A stretch of 64,000 nt of DNA from Flavobacteriaceae bacterium (GCA_028279515.1 JANQNQ010000013.1:166793-230792); one strand, 5' to 3'. Positions 28,119 to 37,555 are shown, numbered from the stretch's first letter. Notes: generated by a model from the sequence alone, not told the origin. Numbers and translations: made by a program.

Positions 28119-29783
28119 TTAAAAAATTGAAGTAAAGCTGATCTGCACTTTTGCGTCAGAAAATCGCACGCTTGATTCAGATGTTTTTCCGAGTGCATAG
28201 TTCAATTTGAACAGGCCAGCTTTTGACCGAATTCCGAGACCAATCCCGAATCCAAAGAGGTTGTCCTTGGTTCCGATCAGGTCGTCTTGTAAGAAGGCGA
28301 CATCAAAAATGGAGTTGATGTAGGTGCTGTTAGAAAGTAGAAACCTGTACTCTGTATTAAGGTAAGAAAAGAACGTCGCTTCCAATGAATTCTCATTGAA
28401 GCCGCGAATCGAATTAATTCCGCCCAAACGATATTTTTCGTTCTCGAAATAGTTATCTGAGTTCAGGAAGGCTGCATTGGCTCTGACGAATATTCTATTA
28501 CGTAAATTAAGTTTCCATAGATAGTTGGCATCAACTTCAATGGTATATTGTTCCTCTTTGGAGAAGCTTGTTTTTCGATTACCAAAATTGGCTTCGATTA
28601 AAATGCCTGCCTTGTCAATGAACAAAGCGTCATCTGTATTGGGCAGTCGGTAATTGTAACCTACTGAAAGTTTGGTTGCGGTGAGGTCTTCGACATCAAT
28701 GGGTGAGTTGTCTAATAGATCGTTGGACTCGTATTGCAAAACTCCGGCGGTCACTCGAGCCTTTGGCGAAAGTTGATAACCTAGTTTAAAGGCGAGCTCA
28801 GTGTTCAAAAAAGTACTGTCTTTTCTGAAAATATCTAAGGAGGCTTCAACACCTACTGGGGAGCTAAATATAAATGGTACGCTGGCCCTTGCTATAAATC
28901 GGGTCTGTTCATTTCCGTCATTTTTCCAAGAGAGGTTTAGGGATTCGCCGTTGTTAAGGTTATTTACAAGCCGCAAGTCAACATAGCCGTTTAAGGTTAG
29001 GTTGTTGGTTTCTTCATCTGTTGCAAAACCCAAAAAACCATCAAAATAGTTGCTTTTGGTCTTTTCAAAATAGAGGTAGACTGTGCTGCTGTCTTTTTCA
29101 AAAAGGATTTCAGGAGGTTTTATCTCATTTATAAAAGGTAGATTGTTTAGATTCTTTGATTCTTGAGTAATCAGTTCGAGGTCTAGTGAACGTCCTTTCC
29201 TTAATTTGGTAGCATGCTTGATGAAGGTCATTGGGAACTCATTATACCCTTTTACCGTGACAAGGTCGATTGTTCGCTTTCCCTTATTGATGATTTTGAG
29301 TGTGCCAGAAGCGATGTTGTTTTTAAGTTGTATGTCAGTGAGGCTTATTTGGTCAAAGAGATATCCCGCGCTCGACAGTTGGCGCTGCAGGTCATTTACG
29401 AGTCCCTCATAATCTTCCGTCCTTATTTCTAAGCTATCGTTGACCATTGACAGGCGCTCTCGTATTTCTTTCGAAAAACGTATGTTGAGCATGTCGGTTC
29501 TTTTTCCGAGGGACATTTTTGAAATGAACAAAGTGTCGTTCTTTCTAATTAAGGGTGCGACCTTTAATTCAAAATATCCTTTTTTAGAAAGGTGTTCAGA
29601 TACTTTGGCTACTTCGGCAAGGACTGACTGAGCGTCTGTGTGTTTTTGCTGGTAGCTTAACGAATCTTTTGCGTTTTCACTGGTTGCGCCTACAGTCTCA
29701 ATTGACAGGTGAAGATCTTGTGCAAATAAGCCGGAGCTCGTCAAGAGAAGAAAAATCAGTGATGTAAAGTGGTTAATTCTCAA
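28119..29783 (-). CDS. BamA/TamA-family outer-membrane protein with POTRA-like N-terminus
   Basis: A 554-residue protein of the Omp85-like group. A signal peptide (about 22 residues, ending LFAQ) is followed by POTRA-like alpha/beta segments (about 45-235). A C-terminal 16-strand-type barrel contains the diagnostic loop motif GGINSIRGFNENS, whose RGF is the conserved L6 signature. At about 550 residues it is shorter than BamA and closer to single-partner or TamA-like forms. No in-frame ATG lies between the upstream stop and the signal sequence, so the start appears to be the TTG at 29783. Its role could be insertion or export of a surface protein. The partner is unknown, though the SusC locus lies directly downstream on the same strand. 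Confidence 0.83.
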   Translation of the reverse strand: MRINHFTSLIFLLLTSSGLFAQDLHLSIETVGATSENAKDSLSYQQKHTDAQSVLAEVAKVSEHLSKKGYFELKVAPLIRKNDTLFISKMSLGKRTDMLNIRFSKEIRERLSMVNDSLEIRTEDYEGLVNDLQRQLSSAGYLFDQISLTDIQLKNNIASGTLKIINKGKRTIDLVTVKGYNEFPMTFIKHATKLRKGRSLDLELITQESKNLNNLPFINEIKPPEILFEKDSSTVYLYFEKTKSNYFDGFLGFATDEETNNLTLNGYVDLRLVNNLNNGESLNLSWKNDGNEQTRFIARASVPFIFSSPVGVEASLDIFRKDSTFLNTELAFKLGYQLSPKARVTAGVLQYESNDLLDNSPIDVEDLTATKLSVGYNYRLPNTDDALFIDKAGILIEANFGNRKTSFSKEEQYTIEVDANYLWKLNLRNRIFVRANAAFLNSDNYFENEKYRLGGINSIRGFNENSLEATFFSYLNTEYRFLLSNSTYINSIFDVAFLQDDLIGTKDNLFGFGIGLGIRSKAGLFKLNYALGKTSESSVRFSDAKVQISFTSIF

Positions 29784-29911
29784 TGGTTTTGTGTCGAGTT
29801 GTCTTTAATTTTATTAAATTAGGAGTCGTGTTTGATGTTAAAACTTTTCTGCCCTTATAGGTTGTTGAGTCCAAAAGTCAAAACAAAACAAATCAAAACA
29901 AAGTTAACGTT

Positions 29912-30685
29912 ATGAAAACAATTTTAATGTCTTTACTTGCCTTGTTCGCGTTGAATGTGTCATTTGCGCAGGACCTTGGGGAGAAGTTTGGTGCGCCTAT
30001 TGGAGGTAAGAGTAGTCAATTTTCGAATAGTGGATTTAGTTTAGAAGGGGATCCTCAGGCTGTAAAGTTGTGGGAAGAAATAAGAAAAAAGGTCTACAAT
30101 AAAGAAATGCTGAAGATTTCGGATGTAAAAGGAAGTCCATACACCTATGAGGCATTCATACCAGCTATCGTGATGTATGGAGGTGAGAAGGAAAGAGAGT
30201 TTTACGCACGTTATAATGCCTACAACGACGAAATCGAATTCAAAGAATATAATAGAGAGGAGGCGCCCATCTATGGATTGCTGAAATCACCTAGGATTTC
30301 TTGTGTGATTAACGGGGAAGAGCTTACATATATGCAATATTCAAAAGAAGGTGAACAAGCCCAAGGCTACCTTTTGAAAAAACTAGAAGGTCCGCGTTAC
30401 ACTTTCTTTACGAAGGACCGAAGAATTATAAAGAAGAAGAGAACTGCGGTCAATTCCCTGCAACGTACTTTTCCAGCGCGTTTCGCTGGTGAAACTGAAT
30501 ACTATATCAGTGGGCCGGGAGAGGTGCCAGTTTTGGTTTCGCAAAAAAAGAAAAAATTTGTGAAGGCCCTTGACAAGGGTGATCAGCAAAAGGCACTAGA
30601 CTATATCAAGGAGCATGGAGTGGACCTTAAAGACGATACCCAAGTGATAAAGCTTCTCAATTTTCTTAATTCTGGCGGGGCTTAG
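29912..30685 (+). CDS. Secreted protein of unknown function, tandem paralogue 1 of 3
   Basis: A 257-residue protein with a signal peptide (MKTILMSLLALFALNVSFAQ) and a charged mature domain. The core blocks are GDPQAVKLWEEI, KVYNKEMLKISDVKGSPYT, ARYNAYNDEIEFK and SLQRTFPARF. A C-terminal helical segment (KKFVKALDKGDQQKALDYIKEHGVDLKD...LLNFLN) follows a Lys-rich stretch. The GSPY...RYN-YNDE-EFK and C-terminal KKK...IK-H-L patterns recall Bacteroidota proteins of unknown function. I know no name or Pfam family for certain. It is the first of three tandem, separately spaced copies and is divergent from the BamA-like gene. Confidence 0.72.
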   Translation: MKTILMSLLALFALNVSFAQDLGEKFGAPIGGKSSQFSNSGFSLEGDPQAVKLWEEIRKKVYNKEMLKISDVKGSPYTYEAFIPAIVMYGGEKEREFYARYNAYNDEIEFKEYNREEAPIYGLLKSPRISCVINGEELTYMQYSKEGEQAQGYLLKKLEGPRYTFFTKDRRIIKKKRTAVNSLQRTFPARFAGETEYYISGPGEVPVLVSQKKKKFVKALDKGDQQKALDYIKEHGVDLKDDTQVIKLLNFLNSGGA

Positions 30686-30883
30686 TCTCTGTTCATGCTG
30701 CTAAAGTAGAGTTTGAAGAGGGGTATATATTTATTCGCCCTATTTAATTAGGTGTACAGGATAAAAGAGTAGATGTGATTTCTTCTCTTGCTTTAGATTT
30801 TTTATTTTAGAAGGAAACTATTTTGAGAGATAAGGAGGTCTGTTCAATGGCTTCAAAGAAAATAACAATTCAAAGCTACCGTT

Positions 30884-31687
30884 ATGAAAACAATTTTAAT
30901 GAGTTTATTCGCTCTGTTTGCTTTTAGCATGTCTTTTAGTCAAACGCCTTCAGGAAATGGAAACCTTGGCAACTATGATGTGGGACTCAAGTTCGGGGAT
31001 CCCATTGTCAGAAATTCTCAAATGTACAATTATGGGTATAGCCTAGAAGGGGATCCCCAGGCAGTAAAGCTGTGGGAGGAGATTCGTGAAAAGGTCTACA
31101 ATAAGGAAATGCTGAAGATATCTGATGTTAAGGGAAGTCCTTATACATTTGATGCCTTTGTGCCTGCAGTGGTTATGTACAGCGGTGAAAAGGAAAAAGA
31201 GTTTTATGCTCGCTATAATGCGTACAATGATGAGGTCGAGTTCAAAGAGTTCAATCGAGAAGGGGCGCCAATTTATGGGTTGCTTAAGTCTCCGAAAATT
31301 TCATGTATTATTAATGGTGAAGAGTTGAAGTACATGCAGTACTCAAAAGAAGGTGAAATGGCGCAAGGGTATCTTCTTAAGAAGTTGGACGGTACTCGTT
31401 ATTCACTCTTCGTTAAGGATCAAAAGACTATACGTAAAAAGAGAACTGCGACCAATTCATTGCAACGAACGTTTCCGGCACGTTTTGCTGATGCCAAAGA
31501 ATTTTACATCGGAGGGCCAGGCGAAGCGCCAACATTGCTTCCGCAGAAAAAGAAAAAGTTCTTACAGATGCTGGATAGATCGGATCGTGAAAAAGCCACG
31601 GATTATATCAAGGAACATAAGGTGAACCTCAAAGATGAGTCGCAAGTGGTGAGGCTTCTAGCTTTTCTGAATGCCGAGGGGGCTTAG
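30884..31687 (+). CDS. Secreted protein of unknown function, tandem paralogue 2 of 3
   Basis: A 267-residue protein with signal peptide MKTILMSLFALFAFSMSFSQ, nearly the same as in the copy upstream. It shares long identical blocks with that copy (SLEGDPQAVKLWEEIR, then KVYNKEMLKISDVKGSPYT, SLQRTFPARFA). An extra N-terminal insert of about 12 residues follows the signal (TPSGNGNLGNYD). The third copy is much more diverged, so copies 1 and 2 are the youngest duplicates. A 198-bp gap separates it from copy 1, with a TATTTTAG box at 30803-30810 that may be its own -7 element. Function is unknown. Confidence 0.72.
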   Translation: MKTILMSLFALFAFSMSFSQTPSGNGNLGNYDVGLKFGDPIVRNSQMYNYGYSLEGDPQAVKLWEEIREKVYNKEMLKISDVKGSPYTFDAFVPAVVMYSGEKEKEFYARYNAYNDEVEFKEFNREGAPIYGLLKSPKISCIINGEELKYMQYSKEGEMAQGYLLKKLDGTRYSLFVKDQKTIRKKRTATNSLQRTFPARFADAKEFYIGGPGEAPTLLPQKKKKFLQMLDRSDREKATDYIKEHKVNLKDESQVVRLLAFLNAEGA

Positions 31688-31779
31688 TCAGTCTTAGGGT
31701 TGCAAAAAATACTCTCGTTGGTTTATGCTGATCTCAGAGTGAAAATTATAAGAATGAATGATAAAAGTTTGGGGTGTAG

Positions 31780-31810
31780 TTTTACTCGCTTCAAACTTTT
31801 ATTATCTTAG
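31780..31810 (+). promoter_or_regulatory. Bacteroidota-type promoter for tandem paralogue 3
   Basis: TTTT at 31780-31783 and TATCTTAG at 31803-31810 with a 19-bp spacer match the TTTG-N19-TAnnTTTG layout of flavobacterial housekeeping promoters, with the last TG replaced by AG. It lies about 88 bp before the ATG. Confidence 0.5.
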
Positions 31811-31898
31811 CAATCCCATCAAATAGAAATTCAAAACGTAATTATTAATTAAGGAAAAGAATGAGTTGTATGCTCATGTTTTCCACATCGATCAAAAA

Positions 31899-32618
31899 AT
31901 GAAAAGAAATTTGTTATTTGTTGTGGCCTGTTTATTTGCAGCACAATTGTTCGCTCAAGGAACTCGCCCTGCATTTGGTCAAGGCGGAGACCCGCAAGCG
32001 GTAAAAGCTTGGGAAGATCTCAGAAAGAAGATTTATAGTAAAAAGAAGTATTCGGTATCTAAAGTAAAAGGAAGTCCCTATGCCACAGAGGTTTTTCTGC
32101 CAGCGGTTATTGTCTTTGGTGAAGGAGAGGAAAAAGAAGTGTATGCACGATTGGATGCTTACAGTGATGATATAGAATTCAAGTTGTTCAACAATGAAGA
32201 GAGTGAAATATTCTCTTTATATAAGTCCAGTAAAGTTTCCTGTCGTTTAAATGATGAGACTTTCCAATATCTTCCGTTTAAAAATGGGGAGGCGTTTGAT
32301 ATAGGGTTCATGGCCTTAAAGCACAAGGGTGATCGTTATCTATTTTATAAACGTACCAAGAAGATCCTCAAAGAGAAGAAGAAAGCGTACAACTCACTAT
32401 CTAGGTCTTTTCCTGCTCGTTTTGTTGACGTAGAAGAGTTTTTTATCGGAAAGCCCGGAGAAACATTAGAGTGGGTAATGCTTCGAAAGAAGAAGGTGTT
32501 AGAGACGCTCGATGAAAAAGATCGTCAAAAAGCAAAAGAATTCGTAAAAGAAAACAAGATAGACCTCAAAGAACAAGAGGGCGTTGTTAGGCTCTTGAAG
32601 TTCTTGGAAGCAAATTAA
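31899..32618 (+). CDS. Secreted protein of unknown function, tandem paralogue 3 of 3
   Basis: A 239-residue protein with signal peptide MKRNLLFVVACLFAAQLFAQ. The ATG at 31899 is chosen because it starts this signal. The frame opens 11 codons earlier at a TTG with no signal-like sequence. It keeps the family blocks in diverged form: GDPQAVKAWEDLRKKIYSK, KVKGSPYATEVFLPAVIVF, LDAYSDDIEFK, SLSRSFPARF and the C-terminal helical KDRQKAKEFVKENKIDLKEQ...LLKFLE. A strong terminator follows, then the ribosomal operon promoter. Function is unknown. Conservation across the three copies is highest at GSPY and PARF. Confidence 0.72.
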   Translation: MKRNLLFVVACLFAAQLFAQGTRPAFGQGGDPQAVKAWEDLRKKIYSKKKYSVSKVKGSPYATEVFLPAVIVFGEGEEKEVYARLDAYSDDIEFKLFNNEESEIFSLYKSSKVSCRLNDETFQYLPFKNGEAFDIGFMALKHKGDRYLFYKRTKKILKEKKKAYNSLSRSFPARFVDVEEFFIGKPGETLEWVMLRKKKVLETLDEKDRQKAKEFVKENKIDLKEQEGVVRLLKFLEAN

Positions 32619-32648
32619 TAATATGGAATTCATCCAAAAAAAGATATA

Positions 32649-32679
32649 ATTATGGCGCCTCATGGCGCCATAATTTTTG
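32649..32679 (+). terminator. Strong terminator between the tandem triplet and the ribosomal operon
   Basis: A perfect 11-bp GC-rich stem (ATTATGGCGCC / GGCGCCATAAT) with a TCAT loop, followed by TTTTTGT. It isolates the ribosomal operon from the genes upstream. Confidence 0.85.
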
Positions 32680-32729
32680 TAACGAATTGATAGATAGTTT
32701 TGTTTATCTAATAAAATAATATGAAGCCG

Positions 32730-32760
32730 TTTGATTAATACAAATTAATTTCTACCTTTG
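32730..32760 (+). promoter_or_regulatory. Promoter of the ribosomal superoperon
   Basis: TTTG at 32730-32733, a 19-bp spacer and TACCTTTG at 32753-32760 are an exact match to the Bacteroidota housekeeping promoter TTTG-N19-TAnnTTTG. Transcription should start a few bases downstream, at about 32764-32768. Confidence 0.85.
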
Positions 32761-32763
32761 CAG

Positions 32764-32784
32764 CCCTCTAAAAGAGGGTTTTTT
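32764..32784 (+). promoter_or_regulatory. Terminator-like hairpin at the predicted 5' end of the rpsL mRNA
   Basis: CCCTCT-AAA-AGAGGG is a perfect 6-bp stem with a three-base loop, followed by six T. It begins within about 4 bases of the promoter -7 box and ends 22 bp before the rpsL ATG. If transcription starts at its first bases, the hairpin would cap the 5' end. If it starts earlier, it could work as an attenuator. Confidence 0.55.
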
Positions 32785-32806
32785 AATTAATTATTTAAAA
32801 TTATTT

Positions 32807-33181
32807 ATGCCAACTATTTCACAATTAGTACGAAAAGGAAGGGCCAAAATAACTAAGAAGAGTAAATCGGCTGCTTTGGATTCGTGTCCACAAAGACGTG
32901 GCGTATGTACGCGTGTGTATACCACAACGCCTAAAAAACCTAACTCTGCAATGCGTAAAGTTGCAAGGGTAAGGCTTACCAATGGTAATGAGGTGAACGC
33001 ATACATCCCAGGTGAAGGACATAACCTCCAGGAGCACTCGATAGTATTAGTTAGAGGCGGAAGGGTAAAAGATCTACCTGGTGTACGTTATCACATTGTT
33101 CGTGGTGCGTTAGATACAGCCGGTGTAGAAGGTAGAACGCAACGTAGATCAAAATACGGAGCTAAACGCCCAAAGAAGTAA
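32807..33181 (+). CDS. rpsL: 30S ribosomal protein S12
   Basis: A 124-residue S12, the decoding-centre protein whose mutations give streptomycin resistance. The conserved cores [20 protein letters not shown] and [20 protein letters not shown] are intact. It is the first gene of the superoperon, 46 bp after the predicted transcription start. The Lys residues of TPKKPNS and PGVRYH regions look wild type. Confidence 0.98.
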   Translation: MPTISQLVRKGRAKITKKSKSAALDSCPQRRGVCTRVYTTTPKKPNSAMRKVARVRLTNGNEVNAYIPGEGHNLQEHSIVLVRGGRVKDLPGVRYHIVRGALDTAGVEGRTQRRSKYGAKRPKK

Positions 33182-33210
33182 TCATTAATTCTTTAATGTA
33201 AACAGAAGTC

Positions 33211-33687
33211 ATGAGAAAAAGACAGGCGAAAAAAAGACCACTTTTACCGGATCCAAGATTTAACGATCAATTGGTAACACGTTTTGTGAACAACTTAATG
33301 TGGGACGGTAAGAAGTCGGTAGCATTCAAGATTTTTTACGATGCGATCGATATCGTAGAAGAGAAAAAACAAGATGACGAGAAGACTGCACTTGAACTTT
33401 GGAAAGATGCGTTGTCAAATGTAATGCCACACGTTGAGGTTCGTAGCCGTCGTGTAGGTGGTGCAACATTCCAGATCCCAATGCAGATCCGACCAGATAG
33501 AAAAGTATCAATGGCCATGAAATGGCTTATCAGCTACTCTCGTAAGAGAAATGAAAAGTCAATGGCTCAAAAACTTGCTGCCGAAGTGTTAGCTGCGGCT
33601 AAAGAAGAAGGTGCAGCGGTTAAGAAAAGAGTTGATACGCACAAAATGGCAGAGGCCAACAAAGCATTCTCACACTTTAGATTTTAA
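33211..33687 (+). CDS. rpsG: 30S ribosomal protein S7
   Basis: A 158-residue S7, a primary 16S rRNA 3'-domain binder that nucleates head assembly. It begins [19 protein letters not shown] and contains the conserved [19 protein letters not shown]. It follows rpsL after 29 bp and precedes fusA by 25 bp, the usual str-operon order. Length is normal. Confidence 0.98.
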   Translation: MRKRQAKKRPLLPDPRFNDQLVTRFVNNLMWDGKKSVAFKIFYDAIDIVEEKKQDDEKTALELWKDALSNVMPHVEVRSRRVGGATFQIPMQIRPDRKVSMAMKWLISYSRKRNEKSMAQKLAAEVLAAAKEEGAAVKKRVDTHKMAEANKAFSHFRF

Positions 33688-33712
33688 TCCTTATTAGAAG
33701 ACATTCAAAAAA

Positions 33713-35842
33713 ATGGCAAGAGATTTAAAATATACAAGAAATATAGGTATTGCGGCTCACATTGATGCTGGTAAGACAACCACTACTGAGCGTATCCTTT
33801 ATTATACAGGTGTAAGCCACAAGATTGGTGAGGTGCACGATGGTGCTGCCACCATGGACTGGATGGAGCAAGAGCAAGAGCGTGGTATTACCATTACTTC
33901 TGCAGCTACAACCTGTACTTGGAACTTCCCAACCGAGCAAGGAAAACCTACTTCTGACTCAAAAGGGTATCACTTCAACATTATTGATACTCCTGGTCAC
34001 GTTGATTTTACCGTTGAGGTAAACCGTTCATTGAGAGTATTGGATGGTTTGGTATTCTTGTTTAGTGCTGTTGATGGTGTAGAGCCTCAATCAGAAACAA
34101 ACTGGAGACTAGCTGATAACTATAAAGTGCCACGAATCGGATTCGTGAACAAAATGGACCGTCAAGGGTCTAACTTTATGGCTGTTTGTCAGCAAGTAAA
34201 AGATATGTTGAAGTCGAACGCAGTGCCAATCGTAATGAATATTGGTGATGAGGCAGACTTTAAAGGAATTGTTGACTTGGTGAAGAACCGTGCGATCATT
34301 TGGCATGATGAAACACAAGGGTCTACTTTTGATGTAGTAGAAATTCCTGAAGAGTTAAAAGAGGAAGCTGCTGAGCTTCGTGGAAAGCTTATCGAAGAGG
34401 TTGCTGCGTATGACGAAGACCTATTGGAAAAATACATGGAGGATGAAGATTCTATCACGGAAGAAGAAGTGCATGCCGCGCTTCGTGCTGCTGTGATGGA
34501 TATGTCTATCATTCCAATGATCTGTGGATCTGCCTTTAAAAACAAAGGTGTACAGTTCTTGTTAGATGCTGTATGTCGTTACCTGCCTTCTCCAACAGAT
34601 AAGGAAGGTATTGTTGGTATGAATCCTGATACAGAGCAAGAAGAAACACGTAAGCCGGATGTAAAAGAACCATTTGCTGCATTGGCATTTAAGATTGCTA
34701 CCGATCCTTTCGTAGGTCGTTTGGCATTCTTCCGTGCATACTCTGGACGTCTAGACGCTGGATCTTATGTGTTGAATAACCGTTCTGGTAAGAAAGAACG
34801 TATCTCTCGTATCTACCAAATGCACTCTAATAAGCAAAATGCTATCGAGTATATCGAGGCAGGGGATATTGGAGCAGCTGTTGGATTCAAGGATATCAAG
34901 ACTGGAGATACCCTATCTGCAGAGAAGCATCCGATCGTTCTTGAATCTATGGACTTCCCTGATCCAGTAATTGGTATTGCGGTTGAGCCTAAAACAAAGG
35001 CTGACGTTGATAAGCTGGGGATGTCTTTGGCAAAGTTGGCTGAAGAAGATCCAACATTCCAAGTTAAGACTGACGAGGCATCTGGTCAGACTATTATCTC
35101 AGGTATGGGTGAGCTTCACTTAGATATCATCGTGGATCGTTTGAGACGTGAGTTTAAGGTAGAAGTGAATCAAGGTCAACCTCAGGTTGAGTACAAGGAA
35201 GCGCTTACTGCTGTTGCTGATCACAGAGAGGTATACAAGAAGCAGTCTGGTGGTCGTGGTAAATTCGCAGATATCGTATTTACTATGGAGCCTGCTGAAG
35301 AAGGTAAAGCTGGACTTGAGTTTGTTAATACTATTAAAGGTGGTAACATTCCTAAAGAATACATTCCTTCTGTAGAAAAAGGTTTCAAAGAGGCTATGAA
35401 AAATGGTCCTTTGGCTGGATTTGAGATGGACAGTATGAAAGTTACCCTTAAGGATGGTTCATTCCACGCGGTTGACTCTGATTCGCTATCGTTCGAATTG
35501 GCTGCCAAGATGGGTTATAAAGCTGCTGCTAAAGCTGCGAGAGCTGTGCTTATGGAGCCTATCATGAAGTTAGAAGTTCTAACTCCTGAAGAGAACATGG
35601 GTGATATCGTTGGTGACTTGAACCGTCGTAGAGGTCAAGTGAACAGCATGGATGATAGAGCCGGTTCTAAAGTTGTTAAAGCTGAAGTGCCATTATCTGA
35701 AATGTTCGGATATGTAACGGCTTTAAGAACACTATCTTCTGGTAGAGCAACTTCTACTATGGAATTCTCTCACTATGCTGAGACGCCTTCTAACATTTCG
35801 GAAGAGGTGATCAAAGCAGTAAAAGGAGCAGTTAACGCCTAA
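33713..35842 (+). CDS. fusA: Translation elongation factor G
   Basis: A 709-residue GTPase that drives ribosomal translocation. G1 is [10 protein letters not shown] (about residues 17-26), the G2/switch region is [12 protein letters not shown]3 is DTPGHVD and G4 is NKMDR. Domains II-V follow, ending [14 protein letters not shown]. Standard full length. It lies between rpsG and rpsJ with an 11-bp gap to the latter. No tuf gene follows here, unlike the proteobacterial str operon. Confidence 0.98.
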   Translation: MARDLKYTRNIGIAAHIDAGKTTTTERILYYTGVSHKIGEVHDGAATMDWMEQEQERGITITSAATTCTWNFPTEQGKPTSDSKGYHFNIIDTPGHVDFTVEVNRSLRVLDGLVFLFSAVDGVEPQSETNWRLADNYKVPRIGFVNKMDRQGSNFMAVCQQVKDMLKSNAVPIVMNIGDEADFKGIVDLVKNRAIIWHDETQGSTFDVVEIPEELKEEAAELRGKLIEEVAAYDEDLLEKYMEDEDSITEEEVHAALRAAVMDMSIIPMICGSAFKNKGVQFLLDAVCRYLPSPTDKEGIVGMNPDTEQEETRKPDVKEPFAALAFKIATDPFVGRLAFFRAYSGRLDAGSYVLNNRSGKKERISRIYQMHSNKQNAIEYIEAGDIGAAVGFKDIKTGDTLSAEKHPIVLESMDFPDPVIGIAVEPKTKADVDKLGMSLAKLAEEDPTFQVKTDEASGQTIISGMGELHLDIIVDRLRREFKVEVNQGQPQVEYKEALTAVADHREVYKKQSGGRGKFADIVFTMEPAEEGKAGLEFVNTIKGGNIPKEYIPSVEKGFKEAMKNGPLAGFEMDSMKVTLKDGSFHAVDSDSLSFELAAKMGYKAAAKAARAVLMEPIMKLEVLTPEENMGDIVGDLNRRRGQVNSMDDRAGSKVVKAEVPLSEMFGYVTALRTLSSGRATSTMEFSHYAETPSNISEEVIKAVKGAVNA

Positions 35843-35853
35843 TACTTAAGAAA

Positions 35854-36159
35854 ATGAGTCAAAAAATTAGAATAAAACTAAAGTCATACGATCACAACCT
35901 TGTGGATAAATCTGCAGAGAAGATTGTAAAAACGGTAAAGACAACTGGAGCAGTTGTAACGGGACCGATCCCATTGCCAACGCACAAGAAGATCTTTACA
36001 GTATTACGTTCTCCACACGTGAACAAGAAGTCTAGAGAGCAGTTTCAACTAAGCTCATATAAGAGATTGCTAGACATCTACAGTTCTTCTTCAAAGACGA
36101 TTGACGCGTTGATGAAGCTAGAATTACCTAGCGGTGTTGAGGTAGAGATCAAGGTGTGA
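35854..36159 (+). CDS. rpsJ: 30S ribosomal protein S10
   Basis: A 101-residue S10, also known as NusE for its role in transcription antitermination. Conserved blocks are [20 protein letters not shown] and [20 protein letters not shown]. It directly follows fusA (11 bp), joining the str and S10 operons. An unusually long, foldable 141-bp gap separates it from rplC. Confidence 0.98.
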   Translation: MSQKIRIKLKSYDHNLVDKSAEKIVKTVKTTGAVVTGPIPLPTHKKIFTVLRSPHVNKKSREQFQLSSYKRLLDIYSSSSKTIDALMKLELPSGVEVEIKV

Positions 36160-36300
36160 TAAATGCCTATGAAAGGTGAGTGGCCTTTCAAGACATGTCC
36201 GGAGCGTTTCGCAAAGGAAAAACGGAAAAAAATACATTCAGGGTTGAAGTGTTTTTGACCCTGAATTTTTTTAATAACTATTAATTTTTAAATAACAATT
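36160..36300 (+). promoter_or_regulatory. Structured rpsJ-rplC gap with terminator-like hairpin (candidate attenuator)
   Basis: Most gaps in this operon are below 30 bp, while this one is 141 bp. It holds a 7-bp hairpin TGAAAGG/CCTTTCA (36170-36176 with 36184-36190). It also holds a second hairpin ATTCAGGGT/ACCCTGAAT (36236-36244 with 36258-36266) followed directly by a T-run to 36272, which looks like an intrinsic terminator. No TAnnTTTG promoter box is visible between it and rplC. The layout fits an attenuator controlling the genes from rplC onward. Control by L4 would be analogous to the E. coli S10 leader, but that is inference. Confidence 0.6.
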
Positions 36301-36918
36301 ATGTCTGGGTTAATCGGAAAGAAAATCGGCATGACAAGCATCTTTGACGAGAATGGAAAGAACATTCCATGTACCGTTGTAGAGGCTGGGCCTTGTGTCG
36401 TTACCCAAGTCAGAACCAATGAGGTTGACGGGTATGAAGCCCTTCAACTTGGTTTCGATGACAAGGCAGAAAAACGTGCTACTAAAGCGGCCCAAGGCCA
36501 CTTCAAGAAAGCAGGTACTACGCCAAAAAGAAAAGTCGTTGAATTCCAAGGATTTGAAGGAGAACACAAATTAGGAGATGTAATCACAGTAGAGCACTTC
36601 GAAGAAGGAGAGTTCGTGGATGTTTCAGGGACTTCTAAAGGAAAAGGTTTCCAAGGGGTAGTGAAGAGACACGGATTTGCGGGTGTGGGTCAAGCGACTC
36701 ACGGTCAGCACAACCGTCTTAGAGCTCCTGGTTCTATTGGTGCAGCATCGTATCCTGCAAGAGTTTTCAAAGGAATGAAGATGGCAGGAAGAATGGGTGG
36801 TGAAAGAGTAACAGTTCAAAACCTTAGAGTTTTAAAAGTAGTTCCTGAAAAGAACCTACTAGTGATCAAAGGAGCGATTCCTGGTCATAAAAACTCTTAT
36901 GTAATCATTCAGAAGTAA
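36301..36918 (+). CDS. rplC: 50S ribosomal protein L3
   Basis: A 205-residue L3, an early 23S rRNA binder that reaches toward the peptidyl-transferase centre. It starts [20 protein letters not shown] and has the conserved [22 protein letters not shown] segment around the functional loop. Its stop overlaps the rplD ATG by one base (TAATG), coupling L3 and L4 synthesis. Confidence 0.98.
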   Translation: MSGLIGKKIGMTSIFDENGKNIPCTVVEAGPCVVTQVRTNEVDGYEALQLGFDDKAEKRATKAAQGHFKKAGTTPKRKVVEFQGFEGEHKLGDVITVEHFEEGEFVDVSGTSKGKGFQGVVKRHGFAGVGQATHGQHNRLRAPGSIGAASYPARVFKGMKMAGRMGGERVTVQNLRVLKVVPEKNLLVIKGAIPGHKNSYVIIQK

Positions 36919-37547
36919 TGAAAGTAGCAGTATTAGACATCAACGGAAAAGAAACAGGGAGAAAGGCAAACCTTTCTGATGCTGTTTTTGCTATAGAGCC
37001 TAACGAGCACGCTGTATACCTAGATGTGAAGCAATATCTTGCCAATCAAAGACAAGGTACTCACAAAGCCAAAGAAAGAGGTGAGATCGTAGGTAGTACT
37101 CGTAAGATCAAAAAGCAAAAAGGTACTGGTACAGCACGTGCTGGTAGTATTAAGAATCCTTTGTTCAAAGGTGGAGGTAGAGTATTTGGTCCAAGACCGC
37201 GTAACTACGGTTTCAAATTGAACAAAAACATCAAGAGACTAGCTCGTAAATCAGCGCTAAGTATCAAGGCACAAGAGAAATCTTTAATGGTTGTTGAAGA
37301 CTTCAATTTCGAAGCTCCAAAAACAAAAGATTTTATCAATGTGTTGAAAGCGTTGGGCTTAGAGAACAAAAAGTCTTTGATAGTGTTGGGCGATTCAAAT
37401 AATAATGTATATTTGTCGTCGCGCAATTTGCAGAGGTCTGAAGTTGTAACTAACTCAGAATTAAGCACTTACAAAATCATGAACGCAAATAGCGTTGTGC
37501 TTTTGGAAAGCTCTGTAGAAGGAATTGAGTCGAATTTAAGTAAATAA
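36918..37547 (+). CDS. rplD: 50S ribosomal protein L4
   Basis: A 209-residue L4 of the exit tunnel, which in some bacteria also represses its own S10 operon. The tunnel-extension segment is visible as KKQKGTGTARAGSIKNPLFKGGG. It overlaps rplC by one base and precedes rplW by 8 bp. Its possible role as regulator of the upstream structured gap is unproven here. Confidence 0.97.
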   Translation: MKVAVLDINGKETGRKANLSDAVFAIEPNEHAVYLDVKQYLANQRQGTHKAKERGEIVGSTRKIKKQKGTGTARAGSIKNPLFKGGGRVFGPRPRNYGFKLNKNIKRLARKSALSIKAQEKSLMVVEDFNFEAPKTKDFINVLKALGLENKKSLIVLGDSNNNVYLSSRNLQRSEVVTNSELSTYKIMNANSVVLLESSVEGIESNLSK

Positions 37548-37555
37548 GAAACCCG

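Noticed and set aside
29835..29864. TTTG and TAGGTTG before tandem paralogue 1 as a promoter
   Set aside because: The spacer is 23 bp and the -7 box is incomplete. No convincing promoter could be assigned.
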